This document shows, piece after piece, positions 1-8,704 of a stretch of 64,000 nucleotides of DNA. Below the pieces are notes generated by a model that worked only from the letters and a program-made list of their open reading frames with translations, was not told the origin of the DNA and made no database searches. Position numbers and translations under genes: made by a program. Within the stretch, counting starts at the first letter, position 1; each line of letters begins with the position of its first letter. The stretch is taken from contig JAUMWC010000004.1 of assembly GCA_030529855.1 (NCBI GenBank), positions 1 to 64,000 of the forward strand, read 5' to 3'. The DNA is from Gemella sp. Lineage in GTDB: Bacteria > Bacillota > Bacilli > Staphylococcales > Gemellaceae.

Positions 1-2
1 TA

Positions 3-3000
3 AAAGAAATTCATAATTTATATGAAACAATTAAAGATGAGAAAACAAAATTAATTTCATCATCAGAAAAGGCAGTTATCACTTCAGAAAATAAGGTAAT
101 AGCTGTAGGAGTTAAACCATCAGTAAGAGAAGAAATTACTGCTAAAGCTGGTGTTATCTACGAAGAAGACAAGTCTATGGCAGTAGATTCAGCACCTGTA
201 ACTAAACAGGCAGGTCAAGATGAGAAAACTAGATTTGTTAGAACTTATCTACTTGATAAGAAAACGGGGAATGTAACTGCTAACCCTGAAACTTCTGAAA
301 AAACACAAACAAAACAAGATATGATAGTAGTAGTTGGAACAATGCCAACAACTAGAATAGAAACAAGAAAATATAGTATTGAGTACAAATCTTCTGATAA
401 ATTAGAAGTAGGTCAGGAACAAATAGAAATTCCTGGAAAAGATGGAAGTGTAGTCTATACAACAACATACACGCTTGATAAATCTACAGGAAAAGCTGTT
501 GCTAATCCAGAAACTGAAGAAGTTAAAGAAGCAGTAGTAAATCAAGTTATCTTAGTAGGAACGAAACCAAGAGTGGTAACTAGAACTATTAACTACAAGA
601 TGGAAGATGGAAGTAAAGCACCAGAGTCTAAAGTTCAAACAGTAGAATTTATTAAAGATATTGTATCAACAGATTCGACTACAGGACTAAGAACATATAG
701 CGACTGGAAAACTGCTAATAATGAATTTGCAAGTGTAGATTCACCAACGGTAGCTAAATATACAGCAGATAAAAAACTTGTAGAAAAAGAAAGTGTTACA
801 GCTGATTCAACAGATAAGACGGTAGATGTACTTTATAAAGTTAATATTATAGAAACAGAAGATAAGAAAGTAGTTAAACGTACTATTAATTATCTATACG
901 AAGAAGACAAAAGCCCAGTCTTTGATCCATTTGTTCAAGAAGTTACATATACAAGAACTAAGTTTACTAATGAAGTAACAGGTGAAGTAAAATATGGTGA
1001 TTGGAATATAGCTAGTCAGAATCTTGATGAGAAGATTTCTCCAGAAAAAGATGGATATGTTGTTGATATTGAAAAAGTAGATTTACTAGCTACAAGTCCA
1101 GATTCAAAAGATGAAGAAGTAACAGTCTTATATACTGATAAATTTATAGAAGTTAAAGATGTAGATACTGCTAGTTTATACTTTAGTTTAAGTGGTGGAG
1201 AGTACACTAGAGTAATGGCTTTAGACACAGTACCAACTGATTACAGTAAATATTATGTAAAAGTAAAATCTGATCAGTTTAAAGATTTACAACTATCTGT
1301 TAAATCTATTACAGAAGACACTGTAAATGGACAAGCAGTATATAAAGTAGTAACAACTCATCCAAAATTAAAACAAGATGAAAACTACAACGGATATGAA
1401 GAAGACTATACAATTTATGTAGCCAAAGCTGATGCTTCTCTACAAGGGGTTAGAACATTTAGAGAATTGTTAGATAGGGTCAAGGCTAATCCAGCAGAAA
1501 ATATTGTTTTAGCTAATGATATATCAGCAGAAGGTTTTGATGTGAGTCTTAAAGATACAGCTTATATTACAGAGAACTTTACAGGTAAGTTATCAGGGAA
1601 AAATGGTGATAAGAACTTTGCCATTTATGATTTAAAATTACCTTTATTCTCAACCTTAAACAAGGCTACAATAGAAGATTTAGCGCTTAAAAATGTAGAT
1701 ATAGATTCCAACCATTATGAAGTAGTAGCGCCACTAGCGAAAAAAGCAGAAAATGGTTCTGTATTAAGAAATGTAGTAGTTCAAGGAAATATAGCAGCAA
1801 GTAATAACTATGGAAATTATGATTCTGGAGATAGTGGACCAGCAAGACTAGTAGTAGGTGGAATTGTTGGAGAACTTGCAGCATCAACTATGACGGATAG
1901 TGTATTCTCAGGGAATATAAATGGGGATTCTACGGGTATTCGTTATTGGGATTCTACTAGCCGTGGTAGAAATACCGACTTAGTCTTAGGTGGTTTAGCA
2001 GGAATTGTATCAGGAGCTTCACAGGTTCTGAATAACAAGGTATCATCTAATATTCATATCAATGCAGTTGATGGTGTTGGAGCAACTAATGATCCAGGAA
2101 GATGGGTTAGTGATCCAATGGGTAATCCATTATATGCTGGAACATTAGTAGGGTTAGCAAGTGCAGGAACATACGCTAATAACTATGCTGAAGGAAATCT
2201 TGTAAACCAATTAGATAATCAATATACTAGATATACTGATTCAAAAGATAGATCTCATCATACTGGTATAGTTGGTGGATTATTTGGTTCTGTTGGAAGA
2301 ACTACTATGAGAGAAAATACAACGGCAGTAGCAGTAACGAATGGTGCAGTTGTATCGACATCGGCAGTTAATGGACAAAATGTTGTGACAGGTCTAGCAA
2401 GTGGAGACAAGACTAATCCAGGAACGACTAGTTCTGTTACTTTAGCAGATGTGGCTACTAGTAAGGATGCAATTAAAAAGGCATTAGAACAAAGTAATCA
2501 ATATATATCAAATGAATTTGATGTTGATTATGCACAAGTTAAGGGATATCAAGCTAGTCACGCACAAGCGTATGCTAATATGGAGAAATTACTTCCATTC
2601 TATAACAGAGCCTTTATTGTTAAAGAAGCAAATAAATTAGCAGCAAGTGACAATCTAGTTACTAAGAAATTATTATCTGTAACTCCTATGAAAGACGCAG
2701 TAGTTGTATCTGATGTATCTGGAGATAAGGATGCTATTAATAAATTATTATTACATTTTGCTGATTCAAGTGTAGAATATAGAGATGTAGCATATAAAGA
2801 AGAATTCAAGAACACTAAAATAGCTGAGTATAAACTAACAGAATCAGGCGTAGCATATACTACAGATCAGTTTGTTAATTCTTATGAAGCTATTGTAGCT
2901 GTGGTTAAAGATGATTTATCAACTGTTTCTTACACAGGTGATGAAGTTTGGGCTGCACTAGATACAAATGTAACGAAAAATGAAACTAAGATTAGAGAAC

Positions 3001-4997
3001 TATATTTAGAAGAAAGATTTGAAGAAGTTCAAGCAAATCTTGAAAAAGTTCTTAAGAATGTATTAGGAACGTCCACAGCCTATGCTAATTCGAATGATGT
3101 TATAGACTACATTAAGAAAAACAAAGCAGAATTGCTATTAGGTCTTTCTTATGTAAGTCGCTGGTATAACATTGACTTCAACGAAACTAATGTTCAAAAC
3201 TTAGTTACATATCAACCAGACTTCTTTGGAAAACAAGTGTCTACGTTAGAGTGGCTTGTAGAAGTAGGTTCTGCTGGTTATAGAGCATTAAATCCTAGAG
3301 TTAATGATGAAAAAGCAGCAAGTTTAGTTGGGGAAAATAATAATAGTGAGAATCTACATGAAATATTGGATTCTTATAGAAAAGTATTTGCTAGTGATAA
3401 AACAATGGAAGAGTGGTATAACTCGTCAGTAAAAGCATATGTTGCAACTGGTAAAGCAATAGATAAAGATCGTAATGAAATAGGAAATTCAGACTTATAC
3501 CACCAGTTAAACACACGATTAGCGAGTGTAATATATTTAAGTGGTACGAGTGTGGATTATAGTAATGCAATACTGCCATTACTAACAGCAAGAAAAGATA
3601 AAATTTATATTATAAGTACAGGGGCAAGTATGCAATTTGGTTCTCTAGATGCATACGTAAATAGAGAATTAAAAGATACTAATCAAGCCGAGTATAATAG
3701 TGAATTAGAAAAAATTAAGAGAGCCATTGATAAGGTTGCACATAACCAAGCTAAGCACTGGGAAGCATGGCATGCGGTAGCTAATGAAAATGTTGAAGGA
3801 CGACTTGTATCTAACAAACCAGTTTGGGATACATTATTTATGAAGACTGCTACAGGTAAAACTTGGTCTGATAAATTTGGAGAGAATGCATCAGAAGCTA
3901 TTAAGGACTTCTTCGGACCACTAGGAAAACATTCAGCTACTCAACCACGTTCTGGTCAAGAAGGTTTTTCAAATGGAACAGAAGTGTACTTTACTCATGC
4001 TAATGCACTGACAGCAGATGGTGAGTCAATTTGGACTCATGAGCAAGTTCATAACTGGGACGGTGGAGTATATCTTGGTGGAAATGGAAGAAGAAGTGGT
4101 GCAGGAATGGAAGCATATGCAGAAGGATTGTTACAAGCACCACGTGGTAGAACAAGAGATGCATTAGGAATTAATATGTATTTTGATAATACACTTGAAA
4201 ATAATCCATATCCAGAATACAACTCAAGTCCTGAACGTTTCCAAAATGCAACAGATTTACAAAACTTTGTTAAAGGGATGATGGATGTTCTATATGTAAT
4301 GGATTATGCCGAAGCAAAATCTATTATGAATCTTACTCCAGAACAACAAATAGCTAAATTAACTAAGCTAACATCTATTCCAAGAGGAACAAGTGTTCAT
4401 AAAGATGATAAATTTGTATCGATAACAGCCGATGACTTGAAGAATGGATTAACTACTATTAATGATTTCATAGATAGTGGTTTAGCTTTAAGTAGATACT
4501 ATGGTAATAATACAGTAGGGGAAACCGGAGGTACTAATTTCTATAGATCATATGTAAAAGTAAATATGTTTACACCATTCTTTGGATTAGAACAAAATGA
4601 CACGGGAGTATCCGGTGCTTATACATTTAGACGAGCAGCGTTTGAAGTATTAGCTGAGTATGGATACCAAGCCTTTATGGATTATGCTTCTGGTAAGTAC
4701 AAGACTGATTTAGAAGCAGTAACAGCAATCTTTAATGGAAGTCATGGTAATAATCTAACTGACTTCAAGAAGGATATGTTCAAGCAAAGAATTGATAGAT
4801 TGACAAGTCTGAAGCCTGTAACATTTAATGTTGGAAGTAAAACATATACAATAAATAATTCTGATGATCTGATGAATACTATGAATGAGTTAGTACAAGC
4901 TGGTAATAACAATAACATAGTAAACTTCAAGAGAGCTATGTATGTAGCTTACATGAAAGATACGAATGAATTTAGAACAAGTATATTTAATGTATAA
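3..4997 (+). CDS. M26-family (ZmpB/ZmpC/IgA1 protease-like) zinc metalloprotease, 5' end outside window
   Basis: The frame is open from the first bases, so the N-terminus (signal peptide and, in streptococcal relatives, an N-terminal LPXTG) lies upstream; 1664 residues are visible. Order seen: G5-type repeats with the Y-x-LD-x-x-TG-x-x-x-NPET pattern (roughly residues 50-180), MucBP-like repeats beginning RTINY (about 195-380), a GLUG-like glycine-rich stretch typical of the M26 N-terminal domain (about 490-760), then the M26 catalytic domain. The zinc motif HEQVH is at 4038-4052, and a downstream MEAYAEG supplies the likely third ligand Glu. Family members are wall-anchored proteases that cut host proteins such as IgA1 or mucins; the substrate here cannot be read. 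A strong terminator follows. Family call is firm, specificity unknown. Confidence 0.9.
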   Translation, partial: KEIHNLYETIKDEKTKLISSSEKAVITSENKVIAVGVKPSVREEITAKAGVIYEEDKSMAVDSAPVTKQAGQDEKTRFVRTYLLDKKTGNVTANPETSEKTQTKQDMIVVVGTMPTTRIETRKYSIEYKSSDKLEVGQEQIEIPGKDGSVVYTTTYTLDKSTGKAVANPETEEVKEAVVNQVILVGTKPRVVTRTINYKMEDGSKAPESKVQTVEFIKDIVSTDSTTGLRTYSDWKTANNEFASVDSPTVAKYTADKKLVEKESVTADSTDKTVDVLYKVNIIETEDKKVVKRTINYLYEEDKSPVFDPFVQEVTYTRTKFTNEVTGEVKYGDWNIASQNLDEKISPEKDGYVVDIEKVDLLATSPDSKDEEVTVLYTDKFIEVKDVDTASLYFSLSGGEYTRVMALDTVPTDYSKYYVKVKSDQFKDLQLSVKSITEDTVNGQAVYKVVTTHPKLKQDENYNGYEEDYTIYVAKADASLQGVRTFRELLDRVKANPAENIVLANDISAEGFDVSLKDTAYITENFTGKLSGKNGDKNFAIYDLKLPLFSTLNKATIEDLALKNVDIDSNHYEVVAPLAKKAENGSVLRNVVVQGNIAASNNYGNYDSGDSGPARLVVGGIVGELAASTMTDSVFSGNINGDSTGIRYWDSTSRGRNTDLVLGGLAGIVSGASQVLNNKVSSNIHINAVDGVGATNDPGRWVSDPMGNPLYAGTLVGLASAGTYANNYAEGNLVNQLDNQYTRYTDSKDRSHHTGIVGGLFGSVGRTTMRENTTAVAVTNGAVVSTSAVNGQNVVTGLASGDKTNPGTTSSVTLADVATSKDAIKKALEQSNQYISNEFDVDYAQVKGYQASHAQAYANMEKLLPFYNRAFIVKEANKLAASDNLVTKKLLSVTPMKDAVVVSDVSGDKDAINKLLLHFADSSVEYRDVAYKEEFKNTKIAEYKLTESGVAYTTDQFVNSYEAIVAVVKDDLSTVSYTGDEVWAALDTNVTKNETKIRELYLEERFEEVQANLEKVLKNVLGTSTAYANSNDVIDYIKKNKAELLLGLSYVSRWYNIDFNETNVQNLVTYQPDFFGKQVSTLEWLVEVGSAGYRALNPRVNDEKAASLVGENNNSENLHEILDSYRKVFASDKTMEEWYNSSVKAYVATGKAIDKDRNEIGNSDLYHQLNTRLASVIYLSGTSVDYSNAILPLLTARKDKIYIISTGASMQFGSLDAYVNRELKDTNQAEYNSELEKIKRAIDKVAHNQAKHWEAWHAVANENVEGRLVSNKPVWDTLFMKTATGKTWSDKFGENASEAIKDFFGPLGKHSATQPRSGQEGFSNGTEVYFTHANALTADGESIWTHEQVHNWDGGVYLGGNGRRSGAGMEAYAEGLLQAPRGRTRDALGINMYFDNTLENNPYPEYNSSPERFQNATDLQNFVKGMMDVLYVMDYAEAKSIMNLTPEQQIAKLTKLTSIPRGTSVHKDDKFVSITADDLKNGLTTINDFIDSGLALSRYYGNNTVGETGGTNFYRSYVKVNMFTPFFGLEQNDTGVSGAYTFRRAAFEVLAEYGYQAFMDYASGKYKTDLEAVTAIFNGSHGNNLTDFKKDMFKQRIDRLTSLKPVTFNVGSKTYTINNSDDLMNTMNELVQAGNNNNIVNFKRAMYVAYMKDTNEFRTSIFNV

Positions 4998-5002
4998 TTA
5001 GA

Positions 5003-5043
5003 AAGAAGCTCTAAGCAATAATTTGCTTGAGCTTCTTATTTTT
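5003..5043 (+). terminator. Rho-independent terminator of the metalloprotease gene
   Basis: Inverted repeat AAGAAGCTC (5003-5011) with GAGCTTCTT (5029-5037), extended inside by AAGCAA/TTGCTT, followed by a T-rich tail. Confidence 0.85.
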
Positions 5044-5053
5044 GAAACGAAAC

Positions 5054-5080
5054 AAGCACATCTCATATAGAGATGTGCTT
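5054..5080 (-). terminator. Hairpin at the 3' end of the metNIQ-like operon
   Basis: Perfect 11-bp inverted repeat AAGCACATCTC (5054-5064) with GAGATGTGCTT (5070-5080), just past the metQ stop on the minus strand. The U tract is interrupted, so it may work together with the adjacent terminator of the converging gene. Confidence 0.65.
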
Positions 5081-5112
5081 CGTTTATACTATTCAATATT
5101 ATTGTTTATTTC

Positions 5113-5922
5113 TTAGAAAGCAGGAGTATTAACTGCTTTTTCAGTTAATAAGTTCTTAACTGCATCACTTGTTAATGCTTTTTGTAATGCTTTAACTTCT
5201 TCAGAATCTTTGTTATCTTCACGAGCAGCTAAACCTAAAGCGTAGATTGGATCTGGTTTTTCTTCTTTAAGAACAGCATCTTCTACTTTAGTGTATTTAG
5301 TAGCTGAACTTGGGTAATCAAATACTAAATCAGCTTCTTGGTATTTTTGTCCAATTGTAGCTAGAGAAGTTGGTTCAATTGTGATGTTTTTAACTTTAGT
5401 AACGTGTTGGTCAACTTCGTCAGGCTTAACAGCAAGTACAGAAGAATCTTTTAATTTGATTAGACCAGCTTTTTCTAATAATTTTAAAGAACGAGCGAAG
5501 TTGAATGGGTCGTTAGGAACAGCAACTTTAGCTCCATCTTTTAAGTCTTCTAATTTTTTAACATCTTTCCCGTAGAACGCTCCAAGGAAGTTGTAAACTG
5601 GTTGAACGTGAACTAGGTTAGCGTTTTTCCCTTTGTTGAATCCTTCCATGAATGGTTTGTGTTGGAATAAGTTAGCGTCTACTTCTTTGTTGTGTAGTGC
5701 ATCGTTAGGTGCAGTGTAATCAGAAAATTGTTTAACTTCTAGTTTGTATCCATCTTTTTCTAATTCTTTTTTAGCTACTTCTACGATTTCATCAACTGCA
5801 GAAATTTTAGCTACTGATAATTCAATTTCTTTGTTGTCAGCTGAAGCTACTGATGTAGAAACACCAGTTGAAACTAAAGCAAATGTTGCAGTTGCAACGA
5901 ATAATTTAAATAATTTTTTCAT
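5113..5922 (-). CDS. metQ: MetQ/NlpA-family substrate-binding protein without lipobox cysteine
   Basis: 269 aa. An N-terminal signal peptide (two Lys, hydrophobic core, then an ASA-D type cleavage site near residue 28) precedes a NlpA/MetQ fold with the typical core DYTAPNDAL..KEVDANLFQHKPFM. This family binds D/L-methionine or related ligands and delivers them to the MetNI importer. The protein contains no cysteine at all, so it cannot be a diacylglycerol-anchored lipoprotein as Gram-positive MetQ proteins normally are. It is the last gene of metN-metI-metQ on the minus strand, preceded by an AAGGAG site. Codon choice looks optimised compared with metN and metI, suggesting high expression. 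Ligand identity is inferred from family only. Confidence 0.85.
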   Translation of the reverse strand: MKKLFKLFVATATFALVSTGVSTSVASADNKEIELSVAKISAVDEIVEVAKKELEKDGYKLEVKQFSDYTAPNDALHNKEVDANLFQHKPFMEGFNKGKNANLVHVQPVYNFLGAFYGKDVKKLEDLKDGAKVAVPNDPFNFARSLKLLEKAGLIKLKDSSVLAVKPDEVDQHVTKVKNITIEPTSLATIGQKYQEADLVFDYPSSATKYTKVEDAVLKEEKPDPIYALGLAAREDNKDSEEVKALQKALTSDAVKNLLTEKAVNTPAF

Positions 5923-5953
5923 TATAATGTATTCTCCTTAATATATAACCTTT

Positions 5954-6616
5954 TTATCTTTTGTTAACTCTGTTTGCAAAGAAATAACCAATATTTTGAA
6001 TAATATAAACATATACAATAAATATAAATGCTAGTAAATACATAACATCATAATCATATTCTTGGTAGCCATATGTATAGGCGAAGTCACCTAAACCACC
6101 AGCACCAATAACTCCCATTACAGTAGAGTAAGAAAGTAAACTAATTGTTACGGATGTAAATGATAAAATTAAATCTACTTTTATAGAAGGTAGTAAGAAA
6201 TATCTTATCATTTGGAATTTTGTAGCTCCCATAGATATAGCTCTGTCAGTGATTTTGTCAGGAACATTAAGTAATGCCTGTTCAACAAATCTGCTGTAAA
6301 GACTAACGGAAACTAGTGTTAAAGGTAAAACTGCAGGTAAATTACCAAATCCTGTTCCAAAGATAAATCTATTTACAGGAATAATCATAAGTATAAAAAT
6401 AAGGTAAGGAATACTTCTTACTGTATTTAGTATAATACTTAGAATTTGATATGCTAAAGCATGCTCTAATAAATATTTATTTCTAAATGAATATAATAAA
6501 AATCCGCAAGGTATTGCAATAAGTAAACACAATATCAATGAAGTGAAAACCATAAAGTTAGTTTCCCAAAATGCTTCCCAAATTAACTTGTAATATTTTT
6601 CGAAAATACTAATCAT
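5954..6616 (-). CDS. metI: MetI-like ABC transporter permease
   Basis: 220 aa, the usual size for MetI, with about five hydrophobic segments. The cytoplasmic EAA-type loop, which docks to the ATPase, is seen as DRAISMGATKFQMIRYFLLP. The C-terminal part ending GAGGLGDFAY is typical of MetI. It overlaps the 3' end of metN by 8 bases, indicating translational coupling, and metQ follows 31 bases later. Predicted membrane channel of a methionine-type importer. Confidence 0.88.
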   Translation of the reverse strand: MISIFEKYYKLIWEAFWETNFMVFTSLILCLLIAIPCGFLLYSFRNKYLLEHALAYQILSIILNTVRSIPYLIFILMIIPVNRFIFGTGFGNLPAVLPLTLVSVSLYSRFVEQALLNVPDKITDRAISMGATKFQMIRYFLLPSIKVDLILSFTSVTISLLSYSTVMGVIGAGGLGDFAYTYGYQEYDYDVMYLLAFIFIVYVYIIQNIGYFFANRVNKR

Positions 6617-7343
6617 TTGTTAAAAACTCCTTTACGTGATTGAAATAATCATTAGTGTAGTTAGAATTAGTGGATTTTTTAGGGATAATAACATCCTTGA
6701 TTTGTGACTCTCCAATAATAATAACTTTGTCGCAAAAGTTTTTTAAAATAGATAAGTTGTGAGAAATAACAACAAGTGAAATGTTGGTTTGTTCTCTTAA
6801 TTTGGAAAGAAGATTGAATATTTCTTGTTCACTATTAACATCAAGTGCAGAGCTTATCTCGTCGCATAAAAGAACTTTTGGTTCTTGCAAGATAGACATA
6901 GCTATTGCTACTTTTTGTTGCTGTCCACCGGATAGATTTCGGCAAGTTTCTTTCTTTAAATGAGAAATATTCATAAAATCTAGAATTTCGTCAATTTTTG
7001 CATCATCTACTGTTTGCTTGTTTAGTTTAAAAACAAGGGATAGGTGATAGTAAACAGATTTTCCTTCTAGTAAATTAGAATTTTGGAAAATATAAGAAAT
7101 AGACTTTCTCATTTTTCTTAATTCTTCATCATTCATATCAGATATGTTTTTTTTATCAACAAGAATTTGACCTGAATCATAAGGGATTAATCCATTCAAC
7201 ATTTTTAAAATAGTGGATTTTCCAGAACCATTAGGTCCGATAAGACCAATTATTTCTTTTTCTTTTAAGTCAAAAGAAATATCATTTAACTGGAAATTTG
7301 AATTTTTATATTGTTTAGAAATATTATTTACTTGAATTACCAT
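6609..7343 (-). CDS. metN: MetN-like ABC transporter ATPase lacking the NIL domain
   Basis: 244 aa from the ATG at 7343, chosen because GGAGG (7351-7355 on the complement) sits 7 bases upstream; the open frame extends further but has no start signal. Walker A GPNGSGKST, signature LSGGQQQK and Walker B VLLCDEISSALD are all present. Canonical MetN has about 100 further residues forming the C-terminal NIL/ACT-like domain that binds methionine and closes the transporter (trans-inhibition). That domain is absent, so feedback inhibition by that route is not expected. No S-box or T-box is visible ahead of it: the promoter lies directly upstream. Confidence 0.87.
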   Translation of the reverse strand: MVIQVNNISKQYKNSNFQLNDISFDLKEKEIIGLIGPNGSGKSTILKMLNGLIPYDSGQILVDKKNISDMNDEELRKMRKSISYIFQNSNLLEGKSVYYHLSLVFKLNKQTVDDAKIDEILDFMNISHLKKETCRNLSGGQQQKVAIAMSILQEPKVLLCDEISSALDVNSEQEIFNLLSKLREQTNISLVVISHNLSILKNFCDKVIIIGESQIKDVIIPKKSTNSNYTNDYFNHVKEFLTND

Positions 7344-7362
7344 TAATTTTCCTCCCGAAAAT

Positions 7363-7391
7363 AATATAACATTATTTATAATAAAAATCAA
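7363..7391 (-). promoter_or_regulatory. Promoter of metN-metI-metQ
   Basis: On the minus strand TTGATT (complement of 7386-7391), a 17-base spacer and TATATT (complement of 7363-7368) with an upstream TG. The predicted leader is only about 15 bases, leaving no room for a riboswitch. Confidence 0.7.
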
Positions 7392-7546
7392 GCCCCTTTT
7401 TTGTTGTCTTATTGGGGATATTTTTATGTCCGTAAAATTAAAAGTAGTGAATAAAACCTTTTCTTGACACCTGTTATATATATTAAAGTGGGTCTGTATC
7501 AATATTTTACTATAACAGCAATATAATATTTTTAGTGCAAATTAAA

Positions 7547-7575
7547 TTTACAATTATTTATAAATCCAGTATAAT
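7547..7575 (+). promoter_or_regulatory. Promoter of the LacI-family regulator gene
   Basis: TTTACA (7547-7552), 17 bases, TATAAT (7570-7575). About 155 bases separate it from the divergent metN promoter. I could not identify a convincing symmetric operator in that gap. Confidence 0.75.
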
Positions 7576-7606
7576 AAAGGGGAGAGTAAATTAAAGGATG
7601 CAGAAT

Positions 7607-8605
7607 ATGAAAAAAATAACGATTGTAGATATTGCACGTTTAGCAGGAGTGGGAACTACAACAGTATCGAGATATTTTAATAATGGAAGTTTGAAAGAAG
7701 AAACCAGGAAGAAAATAAAAGAAGTTGTAGAAAAATATAATTATAGTCCTAATACTTTTGCTAAAGCATTGAAAAGTAATGAGAGTAAGATAATAGGAGT
7801 AATAGTTCCGACCTTAGCTTCGTTTGTTGCTAGTCGAACATTAATGTATGTTGACCAAAAATTAAAAGAGAGTAATTATGAAACTTTAATAATGAATTCT
7901 AATTTTAGCGCAGAGTTGCAGTTAGAATATTTAAAGAAACTTGCTAGAATGAATGTTGATGGGATAATTTTGCTGCCGACAATTATGGATAAGAAGTTTG
8001 AGGCTACAATAAAACAGATAGATGTACCTGTAGTTGTCTTGGGACAAGAAGGGGAATATACCTACAGTGTTGAGTATAATGACTATAATGCTGGAAGAGA
8101 TATTGCTAATTTTGTACTGGCATCAGGACACAAGGATATTATTTATCTTGGAGTAGATGAGAAGGACATAGCAGTAGGTACATATAGAAAGATGGGAGTT
8201 GTTCAAACATTAGAAAAGTATGGAGTGAGCGCTAGTGAACTTATCACTACGTTTGATCAAAATTATTCATTTGAAGTAGTTAAGGAAAATATAGAGTTAT
8301 TGAAAAAAGCTACGTGTTTAATTTGTGCCACTGATAATATTGCTTATGGAGCTATAAGGGCATTAGAAGAAAATAATTTAAGAGTTGGAGAAAATTATTC
8401 GGTTGCGGCCTTTGGAAATTATGAATCTTCACTATTATTAAAGCATCCACTAACTACTATTGATTTTAATATTCAAGAAGCTGCTGAGAAGACAGTAGAT
8501 ATAATTTTGAAAACTATAAAAGGGGAAGAAGCAACGATAAAAACACTAATAGGTTATGAATTGAAAATTAGAGATAGTGTTGTTGATTTAGGATTTAAAG
8601 AATAA
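7607..8605 (+). CDS. LacI/GalR-family transcriptional regulator
   Basis: 332 aa from the ATG at 7607, preferred over the ATG at 7598 because AAAGGA (7593-7598) is correctly spaced for it and the protein then begins MKKITIVDIA like its family. The helix-turn-helix is residues 4-23 (IVDIARLAGVGTTTVSRYFN), followed by the hinge and a periplasmic-binding-protein-like effector domain with the conserved SVAAFGNYE and PLTTIDFN segments. It would act as a DNA-bound dimer sensing a small ligand, usually a sugar. It is divergent from the metNIQ-like operon and monocistronic. The ligand and targets cannot be read from sequence. Confidence 0.9.
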   Translation: MKKITIVDIARLAGVGTTTVSRYFNNGSLKEETRKKIKEVVEKYNYSPNTFAKALKSNESKIIGVIVPTLASFVASRTLMYVDQKLKESNYETLIMNSNFSAELQLEYLKKLARMNVDGIILLPTIMDKKFEATIKQIDVPVVVLGQEGEYTYSVEYNDYNAGRDIANFVLASGHKDIIYLGVDEKDIAVGTYRKMGVVQTLEKYGVSASELITTFDQNYSFEVVKENIELLKKATCLICATDNIAYGAIRALEENNLRVGENYSVAAFGNYESSLLLKHPLTTIDFNIQEAAEKTVDIILKTIKGEEATIKTLIGYELKIRDSVVDLGFKE

Positions 8606-8608
8606 GAA

Positions 8609-8640
8609 AAGTTGTGCTTTGGCACGACTTTTTTATTTAT
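8609..8640 (+). terminator. Terminator of the LacI-family gene
   Basis: AAGTTGTGC (8609-8617) pairs with GCACGACTT (8622-8630) with one G-T wobble, followed by TTTT. Confidence 0.8.
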
Positions 8641-8662
8641 ATTTATATTTGGATTTGGTTTA

Positions 8663-8671
8663 TGATATAAT
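8663..8671 (+). promoter_or_regulatory. Extended -10 promoter of the MBL-fold gene
   Basis: TGA followed by TATAAT (8666-8671); the -35 region is weak. The same TATGATATAAT arrangement recurs elsewhere in the window. Confidence 0.6.
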
Positions 8672-8704
8672 TAAAAAATTACTATGTGTAGGAGAAATAC
8701 TATT

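Noticed and set aside
7464-7484. TTGACA followed 9 bases later by TATATT in the metN/LacI gap
   Set aside because: Spacing is wrong, there is no repeat tract, and both flanking genes have better promoters.
7344-7502. N-terminal extension of MetN to 297 residues
   Set aside because: The extra 53 residues match nothing expected of MetN and lack a ribosome binding site, while GGAGG precedes the ATG at 7343.
7344-7546. Possible SAM riboswitch or methionine T-box upstream of metN
   Set aside because: The mapped metN promoter leaves only about 15 bases of leader, and no S-box or T-box sequence elements are visible.
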